Shown here: positions 1-8,023 of the stretch, one piece after another
Position numbering within the stretch: position 1 is the first letter of the stretch
How the letters are laid out: each line of letters starts with the position of its first letter
Source of the DNA: an uncultured Candidatus Poseidoniales archaeon
GTDB taxonomy: Archaea > Thermoplasmatota > Poseidoniia > Poseidoniales > Poseidoniaceae
Direction of reading: 5' to 3'
NCBI GenBank assembly: GCA_902605365.1
Contig: CACLCM010000008.1
Coordinates: 1-60,143 of the forward strand
Length of the DNA: 60,143 nt
The notes under the pieces: generated by a model
Seen by the model: only the letters and a program-made list of their open reading frames with translations
What the model was told of the DNA's origin: nothing
The model's database searches: none
Position numbers and translations under genes: made by a program

Positions 1-24
1 CCAGTTCAATTCTGGCCGAGCCCA
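1..24 (+). tRNA. 3' end of a tRNA gene (partial, isoacceptor unknown)
   Basis: The window opens with CCAG, the seven-base loop TTCAATT and CTGGC. This fits a T-arm (T54 T55 C56 A57 A58) whose first stem base lies outside the window. The next seven bases, CGAGCCC, would be the 3' strand of the acceptor stem, followed by discriminator A at 24. The genome continues CCT, so the CCA end would be added after transcription. The 5' strand should read GGGCTCG just upstream of the window. The anticodon is out of view, so the isoacceptor cannot be named. A chance hairpin remains possible. Confidence 0.5.
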
Positions 25-87
25 CCTTGCACTAATCGATTTAATGATTATCGTCCTTTTACTTCTTAATTAGTGTTTAATATAAAA

Positions 88-438
88 TCAATCTGACTCA
101 ATTTCTTCGGATTTGGGAATTTCAATTTTCTGAATCTTAACAGGTTCGTCATCAACGAATGAGAAGTCTGTTGCCCCTCCACTCCAACTTTTTACAGTAC
201 TCTCATCTCCTTCGAAATCTTCGTCCGCAATTGCAGAACCAGGGTTTATTGAATAGTCTAAAGGATCTATTTCCCTAGAAATCGCTCTCTCTTCAGGCGT
301 AGGTGCTGGACGTTCTTCCAAATGGATACCAGAGTGGAAAGTGCCACACTCAGGACATCTTCCTGTTCCTTTTTGAGTGATTGTTCCGCAGACTGGACAT
401 GATTCTTTACCAACTAAAGCGTCTAGCTTATCGGACAT
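88..438 (-). CDS. Zinc-ribbon protein, function unknown
   Basis: A protein of about 116 residues with one clear N-terminal zinc ribbon (CPVCGT, then CPECGT 11 residues later). A low-complexity acidic tail follows, with no membrane segment. No enzymatic domain is recognised. The preferred start is the ATG at 438 (MSDKLDAL), just after the stop of the upstream acidic zinc-ribbon gene; an ATG at 462 would overlap that gene by 20 bases. The two genes are probably co-transcribed and share the zinc-ribbon theme. It may be an adaptor or regulatory protein, but the sequence alone does not show this. Confidence 0.7.
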   Translation of the reverse strand: MSDKLDALVGKESCPVCGTITQKGTGRCPECGTFHSGIHLEERPAPTPEERAISREIDPLDYSINPGSAIADEDFEGDESTVKSWSGGATDFSFVDDEPVKIQKIEIPKSEEIESD

Positions 439-442
439 GTAA

Positions 443-2188
443 TCACTCGTCGTCTTCATCATCTAGGAACATGTCATCTTGACTTGCTGTAACTTCATCA
501 CCATCTTCGGTTTCGATAGTTACAGTATCTTCTTCATCATCAAATTCAATTATTTCTCCGAAGAATTCTTCGCCATCAACTTCGACTCCAACCCAATCTC
601 CTACATCGATTGCATCTTCATCATCGTCGTCTTCATCCTCTTCATCGTCATCAGAATCGTCGTCTTCATCCTCTTCATCGTCATCAGAATCGTCGTCTTC
701 TTCATCCTCTTCATCGTCATCAGAATCGTCGTCGTCTTCATCCTCTTCATCGTCATCAGAATCATCGTCGTCTTCATCATCGTCATCGTCATCAGAATCA
801 TTGCTTTCAGTAGTGTCCTTTCCTTTGACCCTGTCTCTTAACGAAGGCGCATAGAAAAGATGTAGGAAGGCTACAATTCCGAGTCCAATTAGTCCAAGAA
901 CCATCATCACAATACCATCAGTGTAGAATCCTGCAGGCATACTATCTGCATCATTCTCACCACTGAACGGAGTGTAGGAATTTTGACATTTGTTGTCATC
1001 AAGTGTTATGTGGCAGGGATAAATATCTCCATCAACCGCATATCCTGAACAATCATCTCCCAGTGTGTCTCCAACTTCTGTACCACAGTGGTCCCATACT
1101 CCTCCATCTCCTTCGTAAAGAACAGGTCCACCAGAACCATCAACTATCAATCCAACACCGTTGACAACCCATATTCCAATGAAAGTGACCATCAAGAAAT
1201 ATGCTATTGGGTAAAAGATATCATTGGCTTTTTTACCCATTAAGAACTTTTGAACATTGGACGGGAATTCCTTCTTTTTCTTACTCTTAGGGAACTTACC
1301 TGGCTTTATTCCAATTTTCAAATCATCTAGAGCTTGCACCAATTCAATCGGATTAACTCTGTTATCGTCATCTGTATCCAAGTATTGTAGTATTGCAGTA
1401 ACTTGGTTTGGAGGCAATAATTCACCACTTATCTTTTCGATTCCTTTCTGAAGTTCTGGTGCGTCAATTAAATTGTCATCATTCCCATCTACTTCGATAA
1501 ATGCTTCACTGGCAGTCATGCCAGATTCAGCAATGGCTAAAGCGAGGTTTTCGAAGGCCATCACAACTGTTGTGCGCCAGTGATCCATGTTTTTCTTATC
1601 TTCTTCTTCAGGAATATCCTCAGTAGCTTCTTCTTCAGATTCTTCTTCTGAATCATCATCATCTTCTCCGATTTCATCTCCAGATTCTTCTTCTGAATCA
1701 TCATCTTCGACTTCCTCTAGATCTTCATCATCATCTTCTTCAGAGTCCTCTTCTTCGACATCCTCTGTAGTCTCTTCTTCCTCGATTTCATCTTCAGAGT
1801 CCTCTTCTTCGACTTCCTCTGGAACCTCTTCTTTATCGATTTCATCTTCAGATTCTTCTTCGTCATTAGTTGAAGAACTAGAATCATCAATCATTGAATC
1901 TAATACTTCCAATGCCTCTGAAGTCGATATTTCAATATCGCTTTCAGAATCATCAATTGATTCTTCTTCAGGAGTATCAATAGCTACGAAAAATGCACCA
2001 CATTTAGCACATGATTCACTATCAGCGGGAATAATTGCACCACAAGAACCACATTCTCCCAACTCTTCATCAGAAATACCGTCGAAACTAACGTCACAAC
2101 TTGGACAAGATTTGCTATCGAGTGGAACGATTGCTCCACATGCTCCACATTCTGCCATTGGAATATCATTGTTTTCTTCATCCGACAT
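443..2188 (-). CDS. Acidic membrane protein with two zinc ribbons, EF-hands and Asp/Glu repeats
   Basis: About 581 residues. Domains in order: two N-terminal zinc ribbons (CGACG..CPSCD and CGSCG..CAKCG); a long Ser/Asp/Glu-rich stretch; two EF-hand-like loops (DGNDDNLIDAPEL and DTDDDNRVNPIEL); a first membrane helix; an extracytoplasmic loop with four Cys; a second membrane helix; a run of SDDDEEDEDD repeats; and a short C-terminal beta-rich module (IDVGDWVGVEVDG..) resembling KOW/SH3 barrels. The layout suggests a calcium-sensing membrane protein, but no family function is known to me. The start is the ATG at 2188 (MSDEENND); an ORF extension to 2218 looks non-coding. Its stop lies 4 bases before the next gene's start. 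Confidence 0.75.
   Translation of the reverse strand: MSDEENNDIPMAECGACGAIVPLDSKSCPSCDVSFDGISDEELGECGSCGAIIPADSESCAKCGAFFVAIDTPEEESIDDSESDIEISTSEALEVLDSMIDDSSSSTNDEEESEDEIDKEEVPEEVEEEDSEDEIEEEETTEDVEEEDSEEDDDEDLEEVEDDDSEEESGDEIGEDDDDSEEESEEEATEDIPEEEDKKNMDHWRTTVVMAFENLALAIAESGMTASEAFIEVDGNDDNLIDAPELQKGIEKISGELLPPNQVTAILQYLDTDDDNRVNPIELVQALDDLKIGIKPGKFPKSKKKKEFPSNVQKFLMGKKANDIFYPIAYFLMVTFIGIWVVNGVGLIVDGSGGPVLYEGDGGVWDHCGTEVGDTLGDDCSGYAVDGDIYPCHITLDDNKCQNSYTPFSGENDADSMPAGFYTDGIVMMVLGLIGLGIVAFLHLFYAPSLRDRVKGKDTTESNDSDDDDDDEDDDDSDDDEEDEDDDDSDDDEEDEEDDDSDDDEEDEDDDSDDDEEDEDDDDEDAIDVGDWVGVEVDGEEFFGEIIEFDDEEDTVTIETEDGDEVTASQDDMFLDDEDDE
630..773. repeat. Tandem 33-36 bp repeat inside the acidic-tail coding region
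   Basis: About four in-frame copies of a unit containing TCCTCTTCATCGTCATCAG, with period 33 to 36 bases. On the minus strand they encode the repeated Ser-Asp-Asp-Asp-Glu-Glu-Asp-Glu block of the acidic membrane protein. Unit length varies by whole codons, consistent with replication slippage that keeps the frame. There are no spacers, so this is not a CRISPR array. Confidence 0.85.
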
Positions 2189-2284
2189 AGTTGCCACTAA
2201 TCTTTGCGAACTCATCAAACGATATAATGATTCATGGACTTGAAGCGTTACGGACTACATAGGCGTAGGCTAAAGGGGGTTCCA

Positions 2285-3148
2285 ATGATGGATTTTGAGT
2301 TTGGTAAATCATATACGTATACTTTAACCTCACAAGATGAAATCCTTGCTTATGTAGACAGCGTCTCAATGAGGGACGACGGGCATGTTTTACTATTATC
2401 TCGGTTACCCCAGCGCAGGCTTTTGGAGCACATAGATCTCGATAAAGTTGAATCATATTGGGTGACATCTCAAGATGTTGCAGGTACAATACAGCCATCA
2501 CTTGACCAAATTCACGATTTGGTCTCCTCTCGTTTTGAAAATCACACTGGAATTGCAGTTATAGAAGGAATCGAATGGTTGATTTCTATCCATGGTTTTG
2601 ATAAGGTTTTGAACATGATTATGAAACTGAAAGACTCACTACATCGAAAACCATGGTCTCTATTGCTGGTAGTTTCAGCGGATATAATGGATTCAACACA
2701 ACACACTCAATGGCACAGGGAATCTTTAGAATGGAATATTCCTAAGAAGGTTGAATTTGATGAAATTGAGGAAATAAAAGAAGTCATAAGTGAAGTCGAG
2801 AGTGTTGAAGAAAAGCCACTAGGTGATGGAACATCTTTGTCATTCCTTGTACGTATACCTCGTGAAGGTTACACAAAGGACATCGCAAGACGCCGAATCT
2901 TACAATGGAGAAGAATGGGACTAGATGTGTCAGAGGCAGAGCCTGCACTCTTCCAGGATTCTGATGATGTTGGATATGATATTTACCAAAAAGTCGAGAT
3001 TAAAGTTAGAAAGGCTATTGAATTGGATAATAGATTAGATATTTTGGCTGAACGTGGTCTTAAATCAGAAGTAACAAAAATGAGATTTAGAGTCAGGCAA
3101 TTAACAGGATTAACTGATGTGGAATCGCGAATTAACGAACTCATCTAG
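2285..3148 (+). CDS. DUF835 domain protein
   Basis: About 287 residues. The first 150 or so match the archaeal DUF835 pattern: an N-terminal strand region (SYTYTLTSQDE), then LLLSRLP, then a Walker-B-like hydrophobic strand ending IAVIEGIEWLI, followed by the HGFDKVL helix and LLVVSADIM. The C-terminal third is charged and helical and unassigned. DUF835 proteins are widespread in Euryarchaeota and are often fused to signalling domains; their biochemical role is not established. The start at 2285 is supported by the purine-rich AAAGGGGG at 2271-2278; an upstream ATG at 2234 lacks this. The end overlaps hutH on the other strand by 8 bases, the only convergent pair here that does not abut exactly. 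Confidence 0.75.
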   Translation: MMDFEFGKSYTYTLTSQDEILAYVDSVSMRDDGHVLLLSRLPQRRLLEHIDLDKVESYWVTSQDVAGTIQPSLDQIHDLVSSRFENHTGIAVIEGIEWLISIHGFDKVLNMIMKLKDSLHRKPWSLLLVVSADIMDSTQHTQWHRESLEWNIPKKVEFDEIEEIKEVISEVESVEEKPLGDGTSLSFLVRIPREGYTKDIARRRILQWRRMGLDVSEAEPALFQDSDDVGYDIYQKVEIKVRKAIELDNRLDILAERGLKSEVTKMRFRVRQLTGLTDVESRINELI

Positions 3149-4682
3149 GGAGCCTGCCACATTCGGCTTCGATTCTTGCCAACCAACCGCCATTAGACAA
3201 TTCCCTAGCAACTAGTTCAATCTCTTTAGATGTAGAGCGGTCTCCATCAAGTGGCCCACAAACCCCTCTAACAAGCCGGTACAATGCGTTGACATGTTCT
3301 GCAGGCTCAACTTCACGGTATTCCAAACCCTCACACGCAATAATAAGTTCACATGCAAGAACTTGTGAAAGGTGAATAGTAGATTCTACCAAATTCCAAC
3401 AAGCGGTTGCTCCCATTGAAACATGATCTTCTTGTCCTCCTGATGTAGGAGTTGAGAATGCCGAGCGGGGCATTGCCCTTCCGTGCATTTCAGCCAGTGC
3501 TGCTGCTGCTACATAGTGGACAATCATCATTCCTGATTCCAATCCGGAATTAGTGGCTAAAAAGGCAGGAAGGTCACTTCTTGCTGGGTCTATGATTTGG
3601 TCAATCCTTCTCTCACTAATGTGTGCCAATTCGAAAATTGCATGCGACATACCGTCTGCAGCAATAGCCAAAATCTCACCATGGAAGTTACCTTGACTGA
3701 TAACCTCGTCTTTACCAGGGTTTGCGGGATTTGGAAATATCAACGGGTTGTCTGTTGCACTATTAATTTCAATATCTAATGTTGAAGATAGAGCTCTGAA
3801 CCTTTCGAGTACAGCGCCGTGTACTTGTGGTATGCATCTGAAGGAATAAGCATCTTGAACCCTGTCACAATTCTTGTGTGATGCAAGTATTTCAGAGTCC
3901 TTCATTATCTTTGTAATTCTTTCAGCCACTAGGGATTGACCATGGTGTGGTCTAGCCTTGTGCACTCTAGAATCCATAGGTCCAATCGAACACTTTTTTG
4001 CCTCCATAGACACACATGCAATCAAATCTGCCAATGGCATTAAACTGGAAAGCCTAGTTTCAACATTGACTAAGAAAGAACACATTTGACTGGTCCCATT
4101 GATTAATGAAAGGCCATCCTTTGCTGCCAAATCCACTGCTATCAGACCTTTTTGTTTTAGCATAATAGTGGTTTCAATTGGGCCATCTTCTCCCCATACT
4201 TCCCCTTCACCAATTAGAGCCAAAGCCATATGCGAAAGAGGTGCTAAGTCACCAGATGCGCCAAGGGAACCAATCCTTGGAACCACAGGTACAATATTCT
4301 CATTTAGATAAGTGATTATCTGCTCGATTACCGAGGCCTGAATTCCGGAACATCCTTTGATTAACGAATTAGCACGTACACACATCATTGCTCTCGTGTC
4401 TGGAATTGTCATCGGCTCACCGATTGCACAAGCGTGTGAGCGGATTAGATTGACTTGCAATGCAGCCAAATCATCAGGGGATATCGATTCACTAACCAAT
4501 GCTCCAAATCCTGTATTGATGCCATAAACGGTTTCTCCCCTCTCCAGTATACCTTCTACAACATCCCTAGCAGCGTTAATTTTGTGCCAAGCATCAGAAG
4601 CAACCTCAACCTTTTCACCCATTGAAATCAAAGCGATTTCAGTTGTACTAAGTGTATTGCCGTCTAGCTTAATGCTTGCCAT
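3141..4682 (-). CDS. hutH: Histidine ammonia-lyase
   Basis: 513 residues, the normal family length. It removes ammonia from L-histidine to give urocanate, the first step of histidine degradation. The MIO cofactor triad is seen as Ala142-Ser143-Gly144 within GSLGASGDLAPLSH, the same numbering as the Pseudomonas putida enzyme. Other family signatures are YGINTGFG near residue 53 and the QDYSF-like QDAYSFRCIPQVHG. The start ATG at 4682 shares its first A with the TAA stop of hutU (TAATG), so the two are translationally coupled. Phenylalanine ammonia-lyase relatives share the fold, but linkage to hutU makes HutH the clear assignment. Confidence 0.96.
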   Translation of the reverse strand: MASIKLDGNTLSTTEIALISMGEKVEVASDAWHKINAARDVVEGILERGETVYGINTGFGALVSESISPDDLAALQVNLIRSHACAIGEPMTIPDTRAMMCVRANSLIKGCSGIQASVIEQIITYLNENIVPVVPRIGSLGASGDLAPLSHMALALIGEGEVWGEDGPIETTIMLKQKGLIAVDLAAKDGLSLINGTSQMCSFLVNVETRLSSLMPLADLIACVSMEAKKCSIGPMDSRVHKARPHHGQSLVAERITKIMKDSEILASHKNCDRVQDAYSFRCIPQVHGAVLERFRALSSTLDIEINSATDNPLIFPNPANPGKDEVISQGNFHGEILAIAADGMSHAIFELAHISERRIDQIIDPARSDLPAFLATNSGLESGMMIVHYVAAAALAEMHGRAMPRSAFSTPTSGGQEDHVSMGATACWNLVESTIHLSQVLACELIIACEGLEYREVEPAEHVNALYRLVRGVCGPLDGDRSTSKEIELVARELSNGGWLARIEAECGRLPR

Positions 4683-6712
4683 TATTCATCACCACGATAG
4701 AAGGAGTCAATGAGTTTGTCCTCTGCAATATTAGGTAATGTGACCTTTAGAAGTGGATTTGCTTCCATCGCTCTCTTAATGGCATAAACTGCGCCGTCGT
4801 TACGTGCCCAAGCACGTCTAGAAATCCCATTGTTAACGTCCCAGTCTAGCATTGAAAGTAATTTTCTTTCACTATCGTGACTTCCATCAATCAGTAGTCC
4901 AAATCCGCCGTTAATCACTTCTCCCCATCCTACACCACCACCGTTGTGTAAACTGATCCAAGTAGCTCCTCTAAAGGAGTCGCCAACGAAGTTTTGAACA
5001 GCCATGTCTGCTGTAAACATAGAACCGTCTCTAATGTTGGCGGTTTCTCTGTATGGTGAATCAGTTCCTGCAACATCATGATGGTCTCTTCCTAGTACGA
5101 TAGGTGCGCTTACCAAACCATTCTTGATGGCTTCATTGAACGACCTTGCAATTTCCTTGCGCCCTTCTGCATCAGCATACAATATCCTAGCCTGGCTACC
5201 AACAACCATTTCGTAATGTTCTGCCTGTTCTATCCATCGAATATTATCCAACATTTGTTGTTTGATTTCATCAGGTGAACTTTCAGCCATTTTCCTGAGT
5301 ACATCTGCCGCGATTTTATCGGTTCGACGCAAATCTTCTGGGTCTCCTGAAGTGCAAACCCATCTGAATGGGCCAAATCCGTAGTCAAAACACATTGGAC
5401 CCATTATGTCTTCAACATAACTAGGATATCTGAATCCATCTCCATCTGTGTTCATTACATCAGCACCGGCTCTTGACGCCTCCAAAAGGAAAGCATTTCC
5501 ATAGTCCCAAAAGTAAGTTCCATTTTCCACTAATTTGTTGACTGCAGACGCATGCCGTCTCAGTGTTTCTTGAACTTCTTCTTTGAATTGCGAGGGATTT
5601 TCAGACATCATTATTTTCCCTTCTTCAAATGTCAGTGTGACAGGATAATATCCGCCCTGCCACGGATTGTGAAGGCTTGTCTGGTCCGATAATAAGTCGA
5701 TACTAATGTTTCTTTCAACCATTCTTTCCAACAGTTCTACAACATTACCAATATGTCCAATCGATTTAGCAGTCCCGCTATTTTTGGCTTCCACCATTTT
5801 ATCGATTGCATCATCCACGGAATCGGCTATTTCAGAAAGCCAACCTTGTTCGTGTCTTTTGTGTGCTGCATGAGGATTCACTTCGCTAACGATACATGAA
5901 GCGCCCGCTATTACAGCTGCTTTAGCCTGAGCGCCACTCATACCTCCTAGTCCTGATGTGACAAATGTAACACCTGCAAGTGAATCTTTTGCTCCAGCAT
6001 GCATTCTAGCAGCATTTAGAACGGTAATTGTTGTCCCATGAACAATTCCTTGAGGACCGATATACATGTAGGAGCCAGCAGTCATTTGACCATATTGACT
6101 AACACCAAGCGCATTCATTCGGTCATAATCATTTTGTGTGGAATAATTCGGTATAACCATTCCATTTGTTATAACAACCCTTGGAGCATCTTTGGATGAA
6201 GGAAATAATCCCATTGGGTGGCCTGAATACATGACCAGTGTTTGCTCATCACTCATTTCACACAGGTATTTCATAACCAATCGATACTGTGCCCAATTCT
6301 GGAAAACTGCACCATTTCCACCGTATGTTATCAGTTCGTGAGGAAATTGTGCAACCTTCTTATCGAGATTATTGTGGATCATCAGCATTATTGAAGCTGC
6401 TTGCTGTGATTTTGTAGGATATGCATCCAACGGGTATGCGTGAATTGTATATTCAGTAGGACGATATCTCATCATCCATATCCGCCCATATGTTTCCAAT
6501 TCCTCAACGAACTCTTTTGCTAATTCATCATGAAGGTTTTCTGGAAAGTAACGCAATGCGTTACGTAAGGCCAATTTCTTTTCTTTATGTGACAATATTT
6601 GCCTCCTTGCAGGGGCATGGTCTACTTCATCACTAATACCAGGATGTATAGGCAATTCAGTAGGAATGCCAAGTCCGATATGAGCGCGCATTGCGTCTAT
6701 ATCGGTTGCCAT
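4682..6712 (-). CDS. hutU: Urocanate hydratase, long form
   Basis: 676 residues. It converts urocanate to imidazolone propionate using tightly bound NAD. Family signatures include YGGNGAVFQNW, MYSGHPMGLFP, YGQMTAGSYMYIGPQGI and the NAD-fold motif GLGGMSGAQ near 254-262. A conserved Cys lies in GPFRWVCTSGDP. Bacterial HutU enzymes are usually about 555 residues. This one carries the longer N-terminus (KKLALRNALRYFP) and overall length that I recall for animal urocanase. It is co-directional with hutH, and 58 bases separate it from the upstream MFS gene. There is no Shine-Dalgarno sequence; ATCAATAAGG on the minus strand about 25-30 bases upstream could be a TATA element for leaderless expression. 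Confidence 0.95.
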   Translation of the reverse strand: MATDIDAMRAHIGLGIPTELPIHPGISDEVDHAPARRQILSHKEKKLALRNALRYFPENLHDELAKEFVEELETYGRIWMMRYRPTEYTIHAYPLDAYPTKSQQAASIMLMIHNNLDKKVAQFPHELITYGGNGAVFQNWAQYRLVMKYLCEMSDEQTLVMYSGHPMGLFPSSKDAPRVVITNGMVIPNYSTQNDYDRMNALGVSQYGQMTAGSYMYIGPQGIVHGTTITVLNAARMHAGAKDSLAGVTFVTSGLGGMSGAQAKAAVIAGASCIVSEVNPHAAHKRHEQGWLSEIADSVDDAIDKMVEAKNSGTAKSIGHIGNVVELLERMVERNISIDLLSDQTSLHNPWQGGYYPVTLTFEEGKIMMSENPSQFKEEVQETLRRHASAVNKLVENGTYFWDYGNAFLLEASRAGADVMNTDGDGFRYPSYVEDIMGPMCFDYGFGPFRWVCTSGDPEDLRRTDKIAADVLRKMAESSPDEIKQQMLDNIRWIEQAEHYEMVVGSQARILYADAEGRKEIARSFNEAIKNGLVSAPIVLGRDHHDVAGTDSPYRETANIRDGSMFTADMAVQNFVGDSFRGATWISLHNGGGVGWGEVINGGFGLLIDGSHDSERKLLSMLDWDVNNGISRRAWARNDGAVYAIKRAMEANPLLKVTLPNIAEDKLIDSFYRGDE

Positions 6713-6770
6713 GATTATCGGTGTGTAAACTCGGCCTTATTGATTGTTGTAGGAAATCAGTGGTTTGAAT

Positions 6771-8021
6771 CTAATCGATTTGAGTTTTAACATCATTATC
6801 TGGGCGCCATAATGTAAACACTATTCCACAAAAAATCATCAGTACAGAAAATGAAATGAATCCATTTTGCAAACTTAGATTGTGGTACTCTACAAGATAT
6901 CCTGCTGTTGTTGTAGACATAGCAGCAGATGTTCCAAGAATCAGCATATCCATTGAGAAGACTCGCCCCCTAACTTCGTCTTCAACCCAACTCTGAGTTA
7001 GTACCGTAGACAAAACCCAATTACCTCCACTTGCTGAATGTGAGATTATTATTAACAAAACAGTGAGCGGTAAATAATAATCTAAAGTCAGACCTACGAA
7101 TAAATAGAATAAACCGCTTATTGAAACCAATATTCCAATTAATGATGGCCACTTATTCTGGTCCTTAAACAGAGATCTAGCAATAAGTGGGCCTATACCT
7201 GTACCAATTCCTCTGGCAAAGAAGAATAAACCGAATCCAAATGCTGCACCATAGCCCGAAATTTCAGCACCCGCTAGCACTAGAAACACTCCTGCTAAAC
7301 CCGCTCCACCAATATTCCATGATGATTTAGCAAATACAATCCGTAGTAATTTCTTATCACTGTAAATTCTATTCCAACCAATTTTGATATTTTTCACAGC
7401 GGTCCTAAACAATGGCCCCTTCATACTATCATCGATTTTCTGGTCAATAGTTAGTGGGATCAAAATTATTGCAGATAATAGGAATGTAAACGAGTCAATG
7501 ATGAATGCAGCATCAGTACCCCATTGACTGACAACAACCCCACCAAGCATTGCACCCATGCATAGTGCAGTAGACCAAGAAGCACTTCCAATAGCATTAG
7601 CAGTAATCAAATCCTCATCATCGACAATATTCGGAACTGCAGCTCGCTCTGCAGTAGCATAAACGCCGTGAAGTAGCATCATCAATCCTGAAACAGAGAT
7701 TAACCACCACATGTCTTCCTCGCCATCCACAAATAAGAACGATAATGCCAAACCAATTTGGAGGATATTAGACCAAAGCATCAGACTTTTACGATTCAAT
7801 CTGTCTGCTAGCAAACCATTTATTGGTTGTGATATACCAAACAAAAACATTCTAACCGCGAACAAAATTCCTAATAAAAATTGAGACTCTGAATACTCAA
7901 GGATTAGAATGAATAGAGCGATGGTATTGAACCATTCACCCAATAGTGAAATTACACTAGCTGCCCACAATCTGCGGTACTTAGGATTGCTAGAAAAAAA
8001 CTCAATATAGCCCTTAGACAA
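6771..8021 (-). CDS. MFS transporter (12-TM, exporter-like)
   Basis: 416 residues with about 12 hydrophobic helices. The cytoplasmic loop between TM2 and TM3 reads GLLADRLNRKSLML, matching the MFS GxLaDRxGRr signature. Spacing and loop style resemble the MFS_3 (EntS-like drug or siderophore efflux) group, but the substrate cannot be read. It starts at TTG (8021). The final GAG GAG GAG codons of the upstream molybdoenzyme gene act as a strong Shine-Dalgarno sequence (8027-8035 on the minus strand), so the genes are coupled across a 2-base gap. It lies between the molybdoenzyme and hutU; either neighbour might hint at substrate, but nothing proves it. Confidence 0.85.
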   Translation of the reverse strand: MSKGYIEFFSSNPKYRRLWAASVISLLGEWFNTIALFILILEYSESQFLLGILFAVRMFLFGISQPINGLLADRLNRKSLMLWSNILQIGLALSFLFVDGEEDMWWLISVSGLMMLLHGVYATAERAAVPNIVDDEDLITANAIGSASWSTALCMGAMLGGVVVSQWGTDAAFIIDSFTFLLSAIILIPLTIDQKIDDSMKGPLFRTAVKNIKIGWNRIYSDKKLLRIVFAKSSWNIGGAGLAGVFLVLAGAEISGYGAAFGFGLFFFARGIGTGIGPLIARSLFKDQNKWPSLIGILVSISGLFYLFVGLTLDYYLPLTVLLIIISHSASGGNWVLSTVLTQSWVEDEVRGRVFSMDMLILGTSAAMSTTTAGYLVEYHNLSLQNGFISFSVLMIFCGIVFTLWRPDNDVKTQID

Positions 8022-8023
8022 AA

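Noticed and set aside
1587-2243. Plus-strand 218-residue Ser-rich open frame
   Set aside because: It is the antisense of the GAA/GAT-rich acidic region of the minus-strand protein; poly-Ser composition comes from TCT/TCA complement bias and shows no domain.
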